Assembly (NCBI RefSeq): GCF_024346875.1
Contig: NZ_AP024871.1
Location: 1,054,001-1,118,000, forward strand
DNA from: Vibrio gallicus
GTDB lineage: Bacteria > Pseudomonadota > Gammaproteobacteria > Enterobacterales > Vibrionaceae
Length of the DNA: 64,000 bases
Direction of reading: 5' to 3'
Below are positions 41,792 to 51,100 of this stretch, one piece after another. Positions within the stretch are counted from its first letter, which is position 1. Every line of letters begins with the position of its first letter. Made by a program: the position numbers and the translations under genes. The notes below the pieces were generated by a model, which was not told the origin of the DNA, made no database searches, and saw only the letters and a list, made by a program, of their open reading frames with translations.

Positions 41792-44689
41792 ATGAGCTCT
41801 GCATTTGAATTCGAAATGTCGACTAAAGAAGTTGGCTTCTCTAGTGACGTTCCTGTAGTTGAAGGTATTTATGACCTCACTCCAGACCAAATGTTAATTG
41901 AACAAGCTGAGCACGAATCCGAGGTTCGCTCTTATCCTCGTCGTCTTCCTTTGGCAATAAAGCGTGCATACGGTGCATTAGTAGAAGACACGCGCGGTCA
42001 AATGTTTTTAGATTGTTTAGCTGGAGCGGGTACTTTAGCTCTTGGCTACAATCACCCCGAGATTAATCTGGCTCTCAAAGAGCAGCTTGAAAGTGGTCTT
42101 CCATATCAAACCCTAGATATTACGACTCAAGCTAAAGATAACTTTATTAAGCGAGTGAAATCCTTCTTACCTGAGTCCTTTTCTAGCAATTCTGCAATCC
42201 AGTTTTGTGGTCCATCGGGCGCTGATGCGGTTGAAGCGGCGATTAAGCTTGCTAAGCAAACCAAAGGACGCAACACCGTATTTGCTTTCCGTGGCGCCTA
42301 TCATGGTATGACCAACGGTACTATGGGCATGATGGGTAACCTGGGCACTAAAGCGCGCCGTACAGGACTTATGTCAGATGTGCACTTTATGCCATTTCCA
42401 TACAATATTCGTTGCCCATTTGGCTTAGGTGGTGAAGCGGGTGCCAAAGCGGGTATTCGCTATATTGAGCGCCTGTTGAATGATGACGAGTCAGGCATGA
42501 TGAAGCCTGCGGCTATTTTCGTTGAGCCAGTACAAGGTGAGGGCGGAGTAATGCCAGCACCTGCTGCTTGGTTGCGCGAGCTACGTCGCATTTGTGACGA
42601 GCACGACATCCTATTGGTGTTAGATGAAATTCAGTGCGGCGTTGGTAAAACAGGTCATCGTTTTGCGTTTGAAGAAGCCGGCATTGTGCCTGATATTCTA
42701 TGTCTGTCTAAGGCGATTGGCGGCGGTTTACCAATGTCTCTTTTGGTGTTTAAAAAAGAGATTGATACGTGGAATGCGGGCGAACACACGGGGACATTCC
42801 GTGGTAATCAATTAGCTATGGTAACGGGTGCTAAGGCATTAGAGATTATCGAACGCGATGGTTTGGTCGAGCATGCTGCAACTGCTGGGCAGTATCTGCG
42901 TGAAGGCTTAGAAGCTATCCAAAGCAAGGTGAACTGCGTAGCGGAAGTGCGTGGCAAAGGCTTGATGCTGGGTATGGAGATAGCCAAGCCAAGTGGCGAG
43001 CTGAATAAGTTTGGTGAACGCGCCGCTGATGGTGAGCTTACGCTTGCGATTCAACGTGCGGCCTTAGAGCGCGGTCTTATGGTTGAGAAAGGTGGACGTG
43101 ATGGAAGCGTGATTCGTTTCTTGCCGCCATTGATTATTAGCTTTAAACAGATCGATTTTGTACTTAAGACCATGGAAGCGGCAATTCTGGCGGCAGGTGG
43201 CTCTTATACTGATCCTGAGCCAAGCAATAGTGAGTGGAAACAACACTTTATTCACACCGGCGCAAAGGGTGCATCTGAATTTGCAAAAGTGATGCACCAT
43301 ACTACTGAATCACTAAAATCGGTGTTTGAAGCAACAGATAAGCCATATTCGGGTCTAGACCCACAACAGCTACAAATGGCTATCAATGGTGTTGATTTGA
43401 GTTCTGGAAATCGAAAGTTAACCGAGGTTGTGGATCAAGCCGCTGAATTGGTCGCTAAAAATTCGATTATGGTTCAGCATCCAAATTGCATTGCTCACCT
43501 GCATACACCACCACTTATGTCAGCAGTTGCCGCCGAAGCGATAATCGCTGGCCTCAATCAATCTATGGATTCATGGGACCAAGCATCGGCTGCAACCTAT
43601 GTTGAGCAAAAGGTTGTTGATTGGATGTGTGAGCAGTATGAGATGGGTGACAATGCTGATGGTATCTTTACCAGTGGTGGCACCCAGAGTAACCAAATGG
43701 GCTTAATGCTAGCCCGAGACTGGTTTGCAGATGTAACTAGTGGGCACTCTATTCAGAAACTAGGCAACCCAGATTATTTCGATAAATTGCGCATTGTGTG
43801 CTCTGATAAATCCCATTTTACGGTACAAAAAGCGGCAGCATGGATGGGGCTGGGTGAGAAATCAGTGGTTACGGTAGCGACTCATGCTGATGGTACCATC
43901 AATATTGAGGCTCTATCGACAGCGCTTACAGACCTCATTGAACAAGGCTTAATGCCATTTGCTATGGTTGCCACTGCAGGCACAACGGATCACGGCGCAA
44001 TTGATAACATCGATGCGATGGCGCAAATCGCACAGCAACACAACTTATGGTTACATGTAGACGGCGCCTATGGCGGAGCGCTGATGTTAAGCAGTCATAA
44101 GGCGCGCTTAAATGGAATCCAAAAAGCGGATTCGGTTTCGGTGGACTTTCACAAGTTGTTTTATCAAACAATCTCATGTGGTTCTTTGTTAATAAAAGAT
44201 AAGTCCAACTTTAAGTATCTGCTGCATCATGCGGATTATCTAAACCGTGAGCACGATGAGTTACCAAATTTGGTCGATAAATCGATAGCCACAACCAAGC
44301 GTTTTGATGCCTTAAAAGTCTATATGACCATGCAAAATGTTGGGCCAAAAACCCTCGGTAGTATGTATGATCATCTGCTTGAGCAAACACAAGCTGTGGC
44401 ACAGCTTGTACGTGACCATGAGATGTTTGACCTATTAGCTGACCCAGCACTTTCAACGATTCTGTTCCGTTGTAAGCATCTTGATGAATCACGCTTAGAT
44501 AAGCTAAATCAAAAGGTTCGTATTGAAGCTCTAGTACGTGGTGTGGCTGTTTTGGGTGAAACAGTCGTAGAAGGCCACTCGGCGCTTAAGTTTACTATCT
44601 TAAATCCTTGTCTGACCTTGTCAGATTTTACAACGCTTTTAAACGATATTGATAAGCTAGCCGTTGAGCTAGCAGCCTCTGGACTATAA
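41792..44689 (+). CDS. dat-ddc: Fused L-2,4-diaminobutyrate:2-oxoglutarate aminotransferase / L-2,4-diaminobutyrate decarboxylase
   Basis: This 965-residue fusion makes 1,3-diaminopropane from aspartate semialdehyde, the start of norspermidine synthesis. The N-terminal class III aminotransferase (about 1-475) has FCGPSGADAVEAAIKLAK, FRGAYHGMT, LDEIQCGVGKTG and the PLP Lys in CLSKAIGGGLP (near residue 306). The C-terminal group II decarboxylase (about 480-965) has GIFTSGGTQSNQ, HVDGAYGGA and the PLP Lys in SVDFHKLFYQ (near residue 785). The same fusion is found in V. cholerae. It starts the three-gene cluster; the carboxynorspermidine dehydrogenase gene follows 10 bp later. Confidence 0.95.
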   Translation: MSSAFEFEMSTKEVGFSSDVPVVEGIYDLTPDQMLIEQAEHESEVRSYPRRLPLAIKRAYGALVEDTRGQMFLDCLAGAGTLALGYNHPEINLALKEQLESGLPYQTLDITTQAKDNFIKRVKSFLPESFSSNSAIQFCGPSGADAVEAAIKLAKQTKGRNTVFAFRGAYHGMTNGTMGMMGNLGTKARRTGLMSDVHFMPFPYNIRCPFGLGGEAGAKAGIRYIERLLNDDESGMMKPAAIFVEPVQGEGGVMPAPAAWLRELRRICDEHDILLVLDEIQCGVGKTGHRFAFEEAGIVPDILCLSKAIGGGLPMSLLVFKKEIDTWNAGEHTGTFRGNQLAMVTGAKALEIIERDGLVEHAATAGQYLREGLEAIQSKVNCVAEVRGKGLMLGMEIAKPSGELNKFGERAADGELTLAIQRAALERGLMVEKGGRDGSVIRFLPPLIISFKQIDFVLKTMEAAILAAGGSYTDPEPSNSEWKQHFIHTGAKGASEFAKVMHHTTESLKSVFEATDKPYSGLDPQQLQMAINGVDLSSGNRKLTEVVDQAAELVAKNSIMVQHPNCIAHLHTPPLMSAVAAEAIIAGLNQSMDSWDQASAATYVEQKVVDWMCEQYEMGDNADGIFTSGGTQSNQMGLMLARDWFADVTSGHSIQKLGNPDYFDKLRIVCSDKSHFTVQKAAAWMGLGEKSVVTVATHADGTINIEALSTALTDLIEQGLMPFAMVATAGTTDHGAIDNIDAMAQIAQQHNLWLHVDGAYGGALMLSSHKARLNGIQKADSVSVDFHKLFYQTISCGSLLIKDKSNFKYLLHHADYLNREHDELPNLVDKSIATTKRFDALKVYMTMQNVGPKTLGSMYDHLLEQTQAVAQLVRDHEMFDLLADPALSTILFRCKHLDESRLDKLNQKVRIEALVRGVAVLGETVVEGHSALKFTILNPCLTLSDFTTLLNDIDKLAVELAASGL

Positions 44690-44699
44690 GGAAAACAAA

Positions 44700-45947
44700 A
44701 TGGCAGTTTTGCAAATCGGCGCTGGTGGTGTTGGTTGGGTTGTGGCTCACAAGGCAGCTCAAAACAACGACGTTCTCGGTGATATCACCATCGCATCTCG
44801 AACTGTAGCGAAATGTGACAAGATCATTGACTCTATCAAGGGTAAAAATAATCTCAAAGACCCATCTAAAAAGTTAGAGTCTTGCGCAGTAGATGCGGAT
44901 GATGTTGCCGCGTTAGTTGCGCTTATCAATGATGTGAAACCAGACTTGGTTATCAATGCGGGTCCTCCATGGGTGAACATCACGATCATGGAAGCGTGCT
45001 TACAGGCTAAGGTTTCTTATCTTGATACCTCAGTTGCCGTTGACCTTTGTTCAGAAGGGCAGCAAGTACCTCAGGCTTATGATTGGCAGTGGGGTTTCCG
45101 TGACAAATTTAAGCAAGCGGGCATCACTGGTATTTTAGGCGCGGGTTTTGATCCTGGCGTTGTGAGTGTATTTGCAGCTTACGCGGTTAAACATTTATTC
45201 GATGAAATCGAAACCATTGATGTTATGGACGTCAATGCAGGCGATCATGGTAAGAAATTTGCAACCAACTTCGACCCTGAAACCAATATGCTAGAGATCC
45301 AAGGGGATTCATTCTATTGGGAAAATGGCGAGTGGAAACAGGTAGCTTGCCATACGCGCATGTTTGAGTTTGACTTCCCAAATTGCGGTAGCCACAAGGT
45401 TTACTCAATGGCGCACGATGAAGTACGTTCAATGCAGGAGTTCATTCCGGCAAAACGCATCGAATTCTGGATGGGCTTTGGTGATACTTACCTAAATTAC
45501 TTTAACTGCATGCGTGATATTGGCTTGTTAAGCCCTGATCCTGTGACTTTACACAATGGCACAGTGGTTCAACCATTACACGTACTCAAAGCACTGCTTC
45601 CTGATCCAACCTCGTTGGCACCAGGTTATACGGGCAAAACCTGTATCGGTACTTGGGTTCGTGGTATTAAAGATGGTAAAGCGCGTAGCGTATTTATTTA
45701 TAATAATGCCGATCACGAAGTGGCTTATGAAGATGTGGAGCACCAAGCCATCTCTTATACCACTGGTGTCCCAGCTATCACGGCTGCACTGCAATACTTC
45801 CGTGGTAAATGGGCAGAGGCGGGCGTGTTCAACATGGAACAGCTTGACCCTGACCCATTTCTTGAGACCATGCCTGAGATTGGTCTAGATTGGCATGTTG
45901 AAGAGCTGTCACCGGAAACCACACCGGATATCAAGATCCTAAAATAA
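44700..45947 (+). CDS. Carboxynorspermidine dehydrogenase (synthase)
   Basis: This NADPH enzyme condenses 1,3-diaminopropane with aspartate semialdehyde and reduces the Schiff base to carboxynorspermidine. The 415-residue protein is in the saccharopine dehydrogenase family: it starts with a Rossmann loop VLQIGAGGVGWVVAHKAA and has NAGPPWVNITIMEACL, GAGFDPGVVSVFAAYAV and YTGKTCIGTWVRG. Its place between dat-ddc and nspC fixes the pathway role. It begins 10 bp after the dat-ddc stop, so the two are cotranscribed. Confidence 0.94.
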   Translation: MAVLQIGAGGVGWVVAHKAAQNNDVLGDITIASRTVAKCDKIIDSIKGKNNLKDPSKKLESCAVDADDVAALVALINDVKPDLVINAGPPWVNITIMEACLQAKVSYLDTSVAVDLCSEGQQVPQAYDWQWGFRDKFKQAGITGILGAGFDPGVVSVFAAYAVKHLFDEIETIDVMDVNAGDHGKKFATNFDPETNMLEIQGDSFYWENGEWKQVACHTRMFEFDFPNCGSHKVYSMAHDEVRSMQEFIPAKRIEFWMGFGDTYLNYFNCMRDIGLLSPDPVTLHNGTVVQPLHVLKALLPDPTSLAPGYTGKTCIGTWVRGIKDGKARSVFIYNNADHEVAYEDVEHQAISYTTGVPAITAALQYFRGKWAEAGVFNMEQLDPDPFLETMPEIGLDWHVEELSPETTPDIKILK

Positions 45948-45964
45948 ATAACCAACAATTAACG

Positions 45965-45993
45965 AAAAGCCGGTGATGAATCGCCGGCTTTTG
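45965..45993 (+). terminator. Hairpin between carboxynorspermidine dehydrogenase gene and nspC
   Basis: AAAAGCCGGTGA / TCGCCGGCTTTT (one G-T pair) with a 4-base loop and four T lies inside the apparent operon, so it may attenuate or stabilise transcripts rather than end them fully. Confidence 0.7.
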
Positions 45994-46014
45994 CCTTAGA
46001 TAAGAGTGTAAACA

Positions 46015-47148
46015 ATGCATCATTCTGATTTGCGCACCCCATTCTTCATGATTGATGAAGCAAAACTGGTCCAAAACCTAGAAATCGCCAAGCGCTTGAA
46101 AGAGCTGTCAGGTGTGAAACTGGTACTGGCTCTGAAGTGTTTTTCAACATGGGGTGTATTCGATATTATCAAGCCTTACCTCGATGGAAGTACTAGCAGT
46201 GGACCGTATGAGGTTAAACTTGGCTACGAAACCTTTGGTGGTGAGACGCACGCTTATAGTGTCGGTTATACCGAACAAGATGTGATTGAAGTGGCCGATA
46301 TCTGCGACAAGATGATCTTTAATTCTCAGAGTCAATTGGCTCATTATCGCCATCTAGTGGAGGGTAAAGCTTCTATCGGCTTACGCCTAAATCCAGGGGT
46401 GAGTGTGGCCGGGCAAGATCTAGCCAACCCTGCACGTAAATATTCACGCCTTGGAGTGCAAGCGCAGCAAATTGACCCTCAAGTTTTTCAAAGCCTAGAG
46501 GGTGTGATGTTCCACATGAACTGTGAGAACAAGAGTGCGGACTCTTTTATCGGTTTATTGGATTATATCTCTGAACAATTTGGCGCTTATCTCGATAAAA
46601 TGGAGTGGGTGAGTCTTGGTGGCGGAGTGTTCTTTACGTGGCCGGGCTATGAGCTTGAAAAACTCGCCACCGCATTGAAGGCGTTTTCTGATAAACATGC
46701 GGTGCAGCTGTATCTTGAACCAGGAGAGGCTATCATTACCCAAACTACAGACCTTGTGGTTACGGTGGTCGATATCGTTGAGAATGAAAAGAAAACTGCG
46801 ATTGTTGATTCAGCAACAGAGGCGCATCGCCTTGATACCCTTATTTATGATGAGCCCGCTTCTATTCGTGAGGCCAGTGATGGGGCAAATCACCATTATG
46901 TGATTGGTTCATGCTCTTGTTTAGCGGGCGATCAATTCTGTGAAGCTGAGTTCGATAAGCCTTTAGATATTGGTCAGCGTTTACATATTATGGATAGTGC
47001 AGGCTATACCATGGTGAAGCTCAATTGGTTTAACGGCATCAAGATGCCATCTATTTACTGTCAACGCAGTAGTGGCGAGGTAGTTAAGCTAAACGAGTTT
47101 GATTACAGGGACTTTAAACGCTCACTATCACAATGGTCAGTATCATAA
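46015..47148 (+). CDS. nspC: Carboxynorspermidine decarboxylase
   Basis: NspC decarboxylates carboxynorspermidine to norspermidine, a polyamine that modulates Vibrio biofilm formation. The 377-residue alanine-racemase-fold PLP enzyme has the Schiff-base Lys in [12 protein letters not shown] (near residue 42). [54 protein letters not shown] and [11 protein letters not shown] with the second-subunit Cys also fit. It follows a possible internal hairpin and is followed by a perfect bidirectional terminator. Confidence 0.95.
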   Translation: MHHSDLRTPFFMIDEAKLVQNLEIAKRLKELSGVKLVLALKCFSTWGVFDIIKPYLDGSTSSGPYEVKLGYETFGGETHAYSVGYTEQDVIEVADICDKMIFNSQSQLAHYRHLVEGKASIGLRLNPGVSVAGQDLANPARKYSRLGVQAQQIDPQVFQSLEGVMFHMNCENKSADSFIGLLDYISEQFGAYLDKMEWVSLGGGVFFTWPGYELEKLATALKAFSDKHAVQLYLEPGEAIITQTTDLVVTVVDIVENEKKTAIVDSATEAHRLDTLIYDEPASIREASDGANHHYVIGSCSCLAGDQFCEAEFDKPLDIGQRLHIMDSAGYTMVKLNWFNGIKMPSIYCQRSSGEVVKLNEFDYRDFKRSLSQWSVS

Positions 47149-47150
47149 GA

Positions 47151-47182
47151 AAATGCCCCGTTAATTAACGGGGCATTTTTCT
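47151..47182. terminator. Bidirectional terminator after nspC
   Basis: AAATGCCCCGTTAA and its exact complement form a 28-bp palindrome followed by T-runs. It lies between convergent nspC and the ACT-domain gene. Confidence 0.93.
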
Positions 47183-47187
47183 AATAT

Positions 47188-47703
47188 CTACGACTCTTCA
47201 ATCATTACTCGCGTATCTTCGCTGAGTAACTCAAGCTCATGTCGAACATCGTTTATTTGCACTTCTGCAGGCAGTTTCAGCGAAATTTGTGCGGTGAATA
47301 GGCTAGAGCTAACGCCACCACCGCCAGCTAGAAAGACGCGCTGACAATCTAGATCAACAATACTGATGCCTTGACTATCCAATACTTGAGTGATTTGGTT
47401 CACAATACCATCGCGATCACCGGCATCTATTCGAAGGTGAAAAATATCGTTGATATCGTGCAGTTTTGCATCACTGTCTGTAATTTGGGAGAGCAAAGTG
47501 GTTGTATCAGTGAATGCATTTTTTACCACATCTGCATTTTCTTGTGGCACCTCAACTTTTATTACACCAGCAACCTGGTTGTCAATGAAGTTAACCTTGC
47601 TAATTAACCACTTACCACCGTTTTCGTGGGTAATAGCTGTTAGCTGTTTAATCGTTGAGGGTGAAGCTGTGCCAATGAAATTGACGATGAATGATGTTTT
47701 CAT
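47188..47703 (-). CDS. ACT-domain protein, GcvR-like
   Basis: This 171-residue protein has two tandem ACT domains (about residues 1-80 and 88-171), with the pattern of glycine cleavage repressor GcvR-like proteins: FIVNFIGTASPSTIKQLTAITHENGGKWLISKV and FHLRIDAGDRDGIVNQITQVLDSQGISIVDLD. ACT domains bind amino acids and alter partner proteins. No DNA-binding domain is present. It may act through protein partners like E. coli GcvR with GcvA. It converges on nspC and diverges from fabV. Confidence 0.82.
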   Translation of the reverse strand: MKTSFIVNFIGTASPSTIKQLTAITHENGGKWLISKVNFIDNQVAGVIKVEVPQENADVVKNAFTDTTTLLSQITDSDAKLHDINDIFHLRIDAGDRDGIVNQITQVLDSQGISIVDLDCQRVFLAGGGGVSSSLFTAQISLKLPAEVQINDVRHELELLSEDTRVMIEES

Positions 47704-47969
47704 GGAGAGTCCCTCTTTAGTTTGATAAGCGTATGAATTTAATAGTTAAATAACTTATTTTCATTACCTTAGATAATATCTGCCTGTTTATGCATGATAT
47801 CAAGCAATAAATTGCCTTATTGATAATGAGTATTTACCAAAGTGTGATTTTGGTAAAGATTTTCTAAAAGTGCTCCAACCACTTGATATTTTAGGTTCAT
47901 TCTTCATAAAAGTAGTGAGATTTTTTGGATAACCTTTTATGCTACGCATGTCTTTTTAAGGAACTGAAT

Positions 47970-49172
47970 ATGATTATAAAACCTCGAATTCGTGGATTTA
48001 TTTGTACCACAACACATCCAGTTGGTTGTGAAGCAAACGTAAAACAACAAATTGAATACACTAAAGCCGAAGGACCGATTGCTAATGCACCAAAGCGTGT
48101 ACTAGTTGTAGGCTCTTCAAGTGGCTACGGTCTTTCATCACGTATTGCAGCTGCGTTTGGTGGTGGTGCATCAACTATTGGTGTTTTCTTTGAAAAGCCG
48201 GGCACAGACAAGAAACCTGGTACAGCTGGTTTTTATAACGCTGCGGCGTTTGATAAGCTAGCTCAAGAAGAAGGGCTATATGCAAAAAGCCTAAATGGTG
48301 ATGCCTTCTCAAACGAAGCAAAACAAAAAACAATCGACCTTATCAAACAAGACCTTGGTCAGATTGATATGGTTGTTTACTCGCTGGCATCTCCAGTACG
48401 TAAGCTACCTGAAACGGGTGAGCTGATTCGTTCTGCACTAAAGCCTATCGGTGATACTTACACCTCAACTGCCGTTGACACCAACAAAGACCTTATTACT
48501 GAAGCAAGCATTGAGCCTGCTACCGAGCAAGAGATTGCCGATACAGTTACGGTTATGGGCGGTGCAGACTGGGAACTTTGGATGGATGCACTTGCTGACG
48601 CTGGTGTACTTGCACAAGGTTGTAAGACAGTGGCTTATAGCTATATCGGTACTGAGCTTACTTGGCCTATCTATTGGGATGGTGCGTTAGGCCGTGCGAA
48701 GATGGATTTGGACCGTGCATCTAGTGACCTAAATGCGAAGCTTTCTGCAATTGGCGGCACCGCCAATGTTGCGGTATTGAAATCTGTAGTGACACAAGCA
48801 AGCTCTGCTATTCCAGTTATGCCTTTGTACATTGCTATGGTGTTTAAGAAAATGCGTGAAGAGGGTGTACACGAAGGTTGTATGCAGCAAATCTATCGTA
48901 TGTTCAGTCAGCGCCTATACAAAGCAGATGGCTCGGCGGCAGAAGTAGATGATACAAACCGTTTACGCCTTGATGATTGGGAATTGCGTGATGATATTCA
49001 ACAGCATTGCCGCGATCTATGGCCTCAAATAACCACTGACAACCTAAAACAGCTTACTGATTATGAAGCTTATAAAGAAGAATTCTTGAGCTTGTTTGGT
49101 TTTGGTATTGAAGGTGTTGACTACCAAGCCGACGTAAATACAAATGTCGCGTTTGATGTTATCGATATCTAA
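47970..49172 (+). CDS. fabV: Enoyl-[acyl-carrier-protein] reductase FabV
   Basis: FabV carries out the last reduction of fatty-acid elongation with NADH; in V. cholerae it is far less sensitive to triclosan than FabI. The 400-residue protein starts [20 protein letters not shown] and has the NAD-binding [23 protein letters not shown] and the catalytic Tyr-X8-Lys in [16 protein letters not shown]. The frame is open to 47925, but the ATG at 47970 has AAGGA eight bases upstream and matches the family. A perfect terminator follows. Confidence 0.96.
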   Translation: MIIKPRIRGFICTTTHPVGCEANVKQQIEYTKAEGPIANAPKRVLVVGSSSGYGLSSRIAAAFGGGASTIGVFFEKPGTDKKPGTAGFYNAAAFDKLAQEEGLYAKSLNGDAFSNEAKQKTIDLIKQDLGQIDMVVYSLASPVRKLPETGELIRSALKPIGDTYTSTAVDTNKDLITEASIEPATEQEIADTVTVMGGADWELWMDALADAGVLAQGCKTVAYSYIGTELTWPIYWDGALGRAKMDLDRASSDLNAKLSAIGGTANVAVLKSVVTQASSAIPVMPLYIAMVFKKMREEGVHEGCMQQIYRMFSQRLYKADGSAAEVDDTNRLRLDDWELRDDIQQHCRDLWPQITTDNLKQLTDYEAYKEEFLSLFGFGIEGVDYQADVNTNVAFDVIDI

Positions 49173-49192
49173 AGGCTAATGCCTGATTAAAT

Positions 49193-49220
49193 AAAAAGGG
49201 GCGCGAATGCGCCCCTTTTT
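49193..49220. terminator. Bidirectional terminator between fabV and grxA
   Basis: AAAAAGGGGCGC-GAAT-GCGCCCCTTTTT is a perfect 12-bp stem between convergent genes. Confidence 0.95.
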
Positions 49221-49233
49221 AGTGTCTGTCATC

Positions 49234-49497
49234 TTAAGCGTAAAGGCCTAGATTTTCTTTTGCGTAAGCTTCAAATTCAGTGAAACCACCAACATGGTCT
49301 TGGTCAACAAAGATTTGAGGAACCGTTTCAACTGGCTTGCCGACTGTCTTTTCAAGATCAGCCTTTGAAATACCTTCTGCGTGGATATCAACATAACGAT
49401 AGTTAAAGTCATCACGTTTCGCTTTAAGTTCTTCTGCTGCATCTTTTGCACGAACGCAGAATGGGCAACCAGGGCGGCCAAAAATTACTACAAACAT
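49234..49497 (-). CDS. grxA: Glutaredoxin 1
   Basis: GrxA uses glutathione to reduce ribonucleotide reductase and mixed disulfides in the cytoplasm. The 87-residue protein has the active site GCPFCVRAKDAAEEL near residue 11, followed by KPVETVPQIFVDQDHVGGFTEF with the cis-Pro and glutathione-contacting region. E. coli GrxA is 85 residues with CPYC. It is convergent with fabV and divergent from the alcohol dehydrogenase gene. Confidence 0.95.
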   Translation of the reverse strand: MFVVIFGRPGCPFCVRAKDAAEELKAKRDDFNYRYVDIHAEGISKADLEKTVGKPVETVPQIFVDQDHVGGFTEFEAYAKENLGLYA

Positions 49498-49886
49498 ATA
49501 TCTCTCCTTACTTGATAGAGAAACTATGCCTTAACCACCATGCGAAATAAAGCATATTTTGCCTGTTACTGTGATAGGTGTGGCCTATTAAATAAAAATT
49601 GAGTGGTCAAGCAACTCATTTTGGTGCGCGAGTGTCTGCAGTAACCCTTTATCTTAGCTAAGGCGTGCAACCTATGCAGCGCAGGCTATATCAAGTAGTG
49701 CGATATTCTTTTTTGCACCCGTTATTAACCTAGTCACATATTGGCGGTTTTGCTGAGACAGTATGATGCAATCACCTGTAAAGTAACCGTAGGTACACAT
49801 AATTGCATACTGTCAGTCTTATGTAGTGAGCAAGTGATGCGTAGTGAAATCATGGTTGCTACATAAGACCAACAAGGAGGTTTATA
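49498..49886. other. 389-bp divergent intergenic region between grxA and the alcohol dehydrogenase gene
   Basis: No gene is supported here. The half nearest the alcohol dehydrogenase contains two long imperfect inverted repeats (49757-49814 and 49816-49869) that end just before the Shine-Dalgarno sequence. The half nearest grxA shows nothing clear. Confidence 0.7.
49757..49869 (+). repeat. Two consecutive long inverted repeats in the alcohol dehydrogenase leader
   Basis: First repeat: GACAGTAT, a GAT bulge and GCAAT (49757-49772) pair with ATTGC-ATACTGTC (49802-49814). Second repeat: GTCTTATGTAG (49816-49826) pairs exactly with CTACATAAGAC (49859-49869), with further pairing inside (CAA/TTG, TGAT/ATCA). 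The second ends five bases before AAGGAGG. As RNA they would form two hairpins; as DNA they could be regulator sites. Confidence 0.75.
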
Positions 49887-51086
49887 TTGTTTCAGTTTAT
49901 GACGACCCCTCGCATAATCTTTGGTGAGGGATGCTTGAGATCATCTTTATCCACTCTAAATCAGTTTGGCTATAGCGTGTTATTGGTCACAGGTAAGGAT
50001 CTCTCTCGCTCGGAAATTATAACGAGTTACCTGAAAACCCAAGGCATGCGGTATCAGCATATCTCGGTAACTAACGAACCCAATATTGCAATGGTTGAAG
50101 AGTCAGCCGTTGTGGCGCGTCTATTTAAACCGGATATGGTTGTTGCTATGGGTGGCGGTAGCGTTCTCGATATGGGTAAGGCGCTAGCCGCGATGGTTAC
50201 CAATACTGGTGATCTTTATGATTATGTGGAGGTAGTTGGGCGCAATGTGCCTATCAAGGCGCAACCTATCCCTATGATTGCTATTCCTACTACGGCCAGT
50301 ACTGGGGCTGAGGTCACTAAAAATGCGGTTCTCAAATCAGCGCAAGATAAGGTTAAGGTTAGTTTGCGCAGTCCAGATATCCTGCCCAATGTTGCTATTG
50401 TTGACCCCACGTTAACCTACGGCACTGACCCTAGAACCTCTGGCAGAGGAGCAATGGATGCATTTACTCATTTAATGGAAGCCTATGTGTGTGGTGAACC
50501 AAACCCCTTAACAGATATGATCTGTGAAGAAGGGTTACGCCGTTTAGCCCGTTCGATCCTACCTGGCTGTCGTCAAGATAACCCGAGAGCGAGAGCCGAT
50601 CTCTCTTTTGCGGCTATGTTGGGTGGAATGGCCATTACCAATGCAAAACTCGGCGCAGCACATGGCCTAGCTTCTGCTTTAGGCGGTAAGATATTGGCAC
50701 CACACAGTGTGATTACAGCGCGCTTAGCACCTGTGGTTATGAGTGAAAATATGCGCGCTGCCAAGCTCAATGGACGCAACGATTTGCTTACCCGATATCG
50801 TAAGATTGCGCAATTATTGCTCGAAGATACTGAAGCACAAATGGAAGATGGGGTGGAGTGGGTTAAAAGAATGCTTGAGAAGCTAGAAATTCCAACGCTT
50901 TCTTACTACGGTTTGTCTGATACGCCTTTTGATGTCATAGCAAAAGATGCAATGAAATCTGTTGCAATCCAAGGTAATCCCTTGCCCCTCACGCAAGAGC
51001 GCCTCGTAGAGGTATTAAATCAGGTGTGTTATAACCCAGTAAATCGAAGTTCCTCCCAGATGGGTGATCTCTCAGAAATGCATTAA
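49887..51086 (+). CDS. Iron-containing (group III) alcohol dehydrogenase
   Basis: This NAD(P)-dependent dehydrogenase has 399 residues. The nucleotide-binding GGGSVLDMGKALAAM is near residue 92, IPTTASTGAEVTKNAV follows, and the metal ligands lie in DAFTHLMEAYV and AAHGLASALGGKILAPHSVITARL. The start is TTG at 49887, six bases after a perfect AAGGAGG; the ATG at 49899 would be too far from it. The aldehyde or alcohol substrate is unknown. A glutathione transferase gene follows 14 bp later, so the pair may detoxify reactive aldehydes (inference). Confidence 0.9.
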   Translation: MFQFMTTPRIIFGEGCLRSSLSTLNQFGYSVLLVTGKDLSRSEIITSYLKTQGMRYQHISVTNEPNIAMVEESAVVARLFKPDMVVAMGGGSVLDMGKALAAMVTNTGDLYDYVEVVGRNVPIKAQPIPMIAIPTTASTGAEVTKNAVLKSAQDKVKVSLRSPDILPNVAIVDPTLTYGTDPRTSGRGAMDAFTHLMEAYVCGEPNPLTDMICEEGLRRLARSILPGCRQDNPRARADLSFAAMLGGMAITNAKLGAAHGLASALGGKILAPHSVITARLAPVVMSENMRAAKLNGRNDLLTRYRKIAQLLLEDTEAQMEDGVEWVKRMLEKLEIPTLSYYGLSDTPFDVIAKDAMKSVAIQGNPLPLTQERLVEVLNQVCYNPVNRSSSQMGDLSEMH

Positions 51087-51100
51087 ACAAAGGAGCGAAA

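Noticed and set aside
43064..43300. Minus-strand reading frame inside dat-ddc
   Set aside because: It lies wholly inside a well-supported gene and has no recognisable protein features; the same holds for the other overlapping frames in the window.
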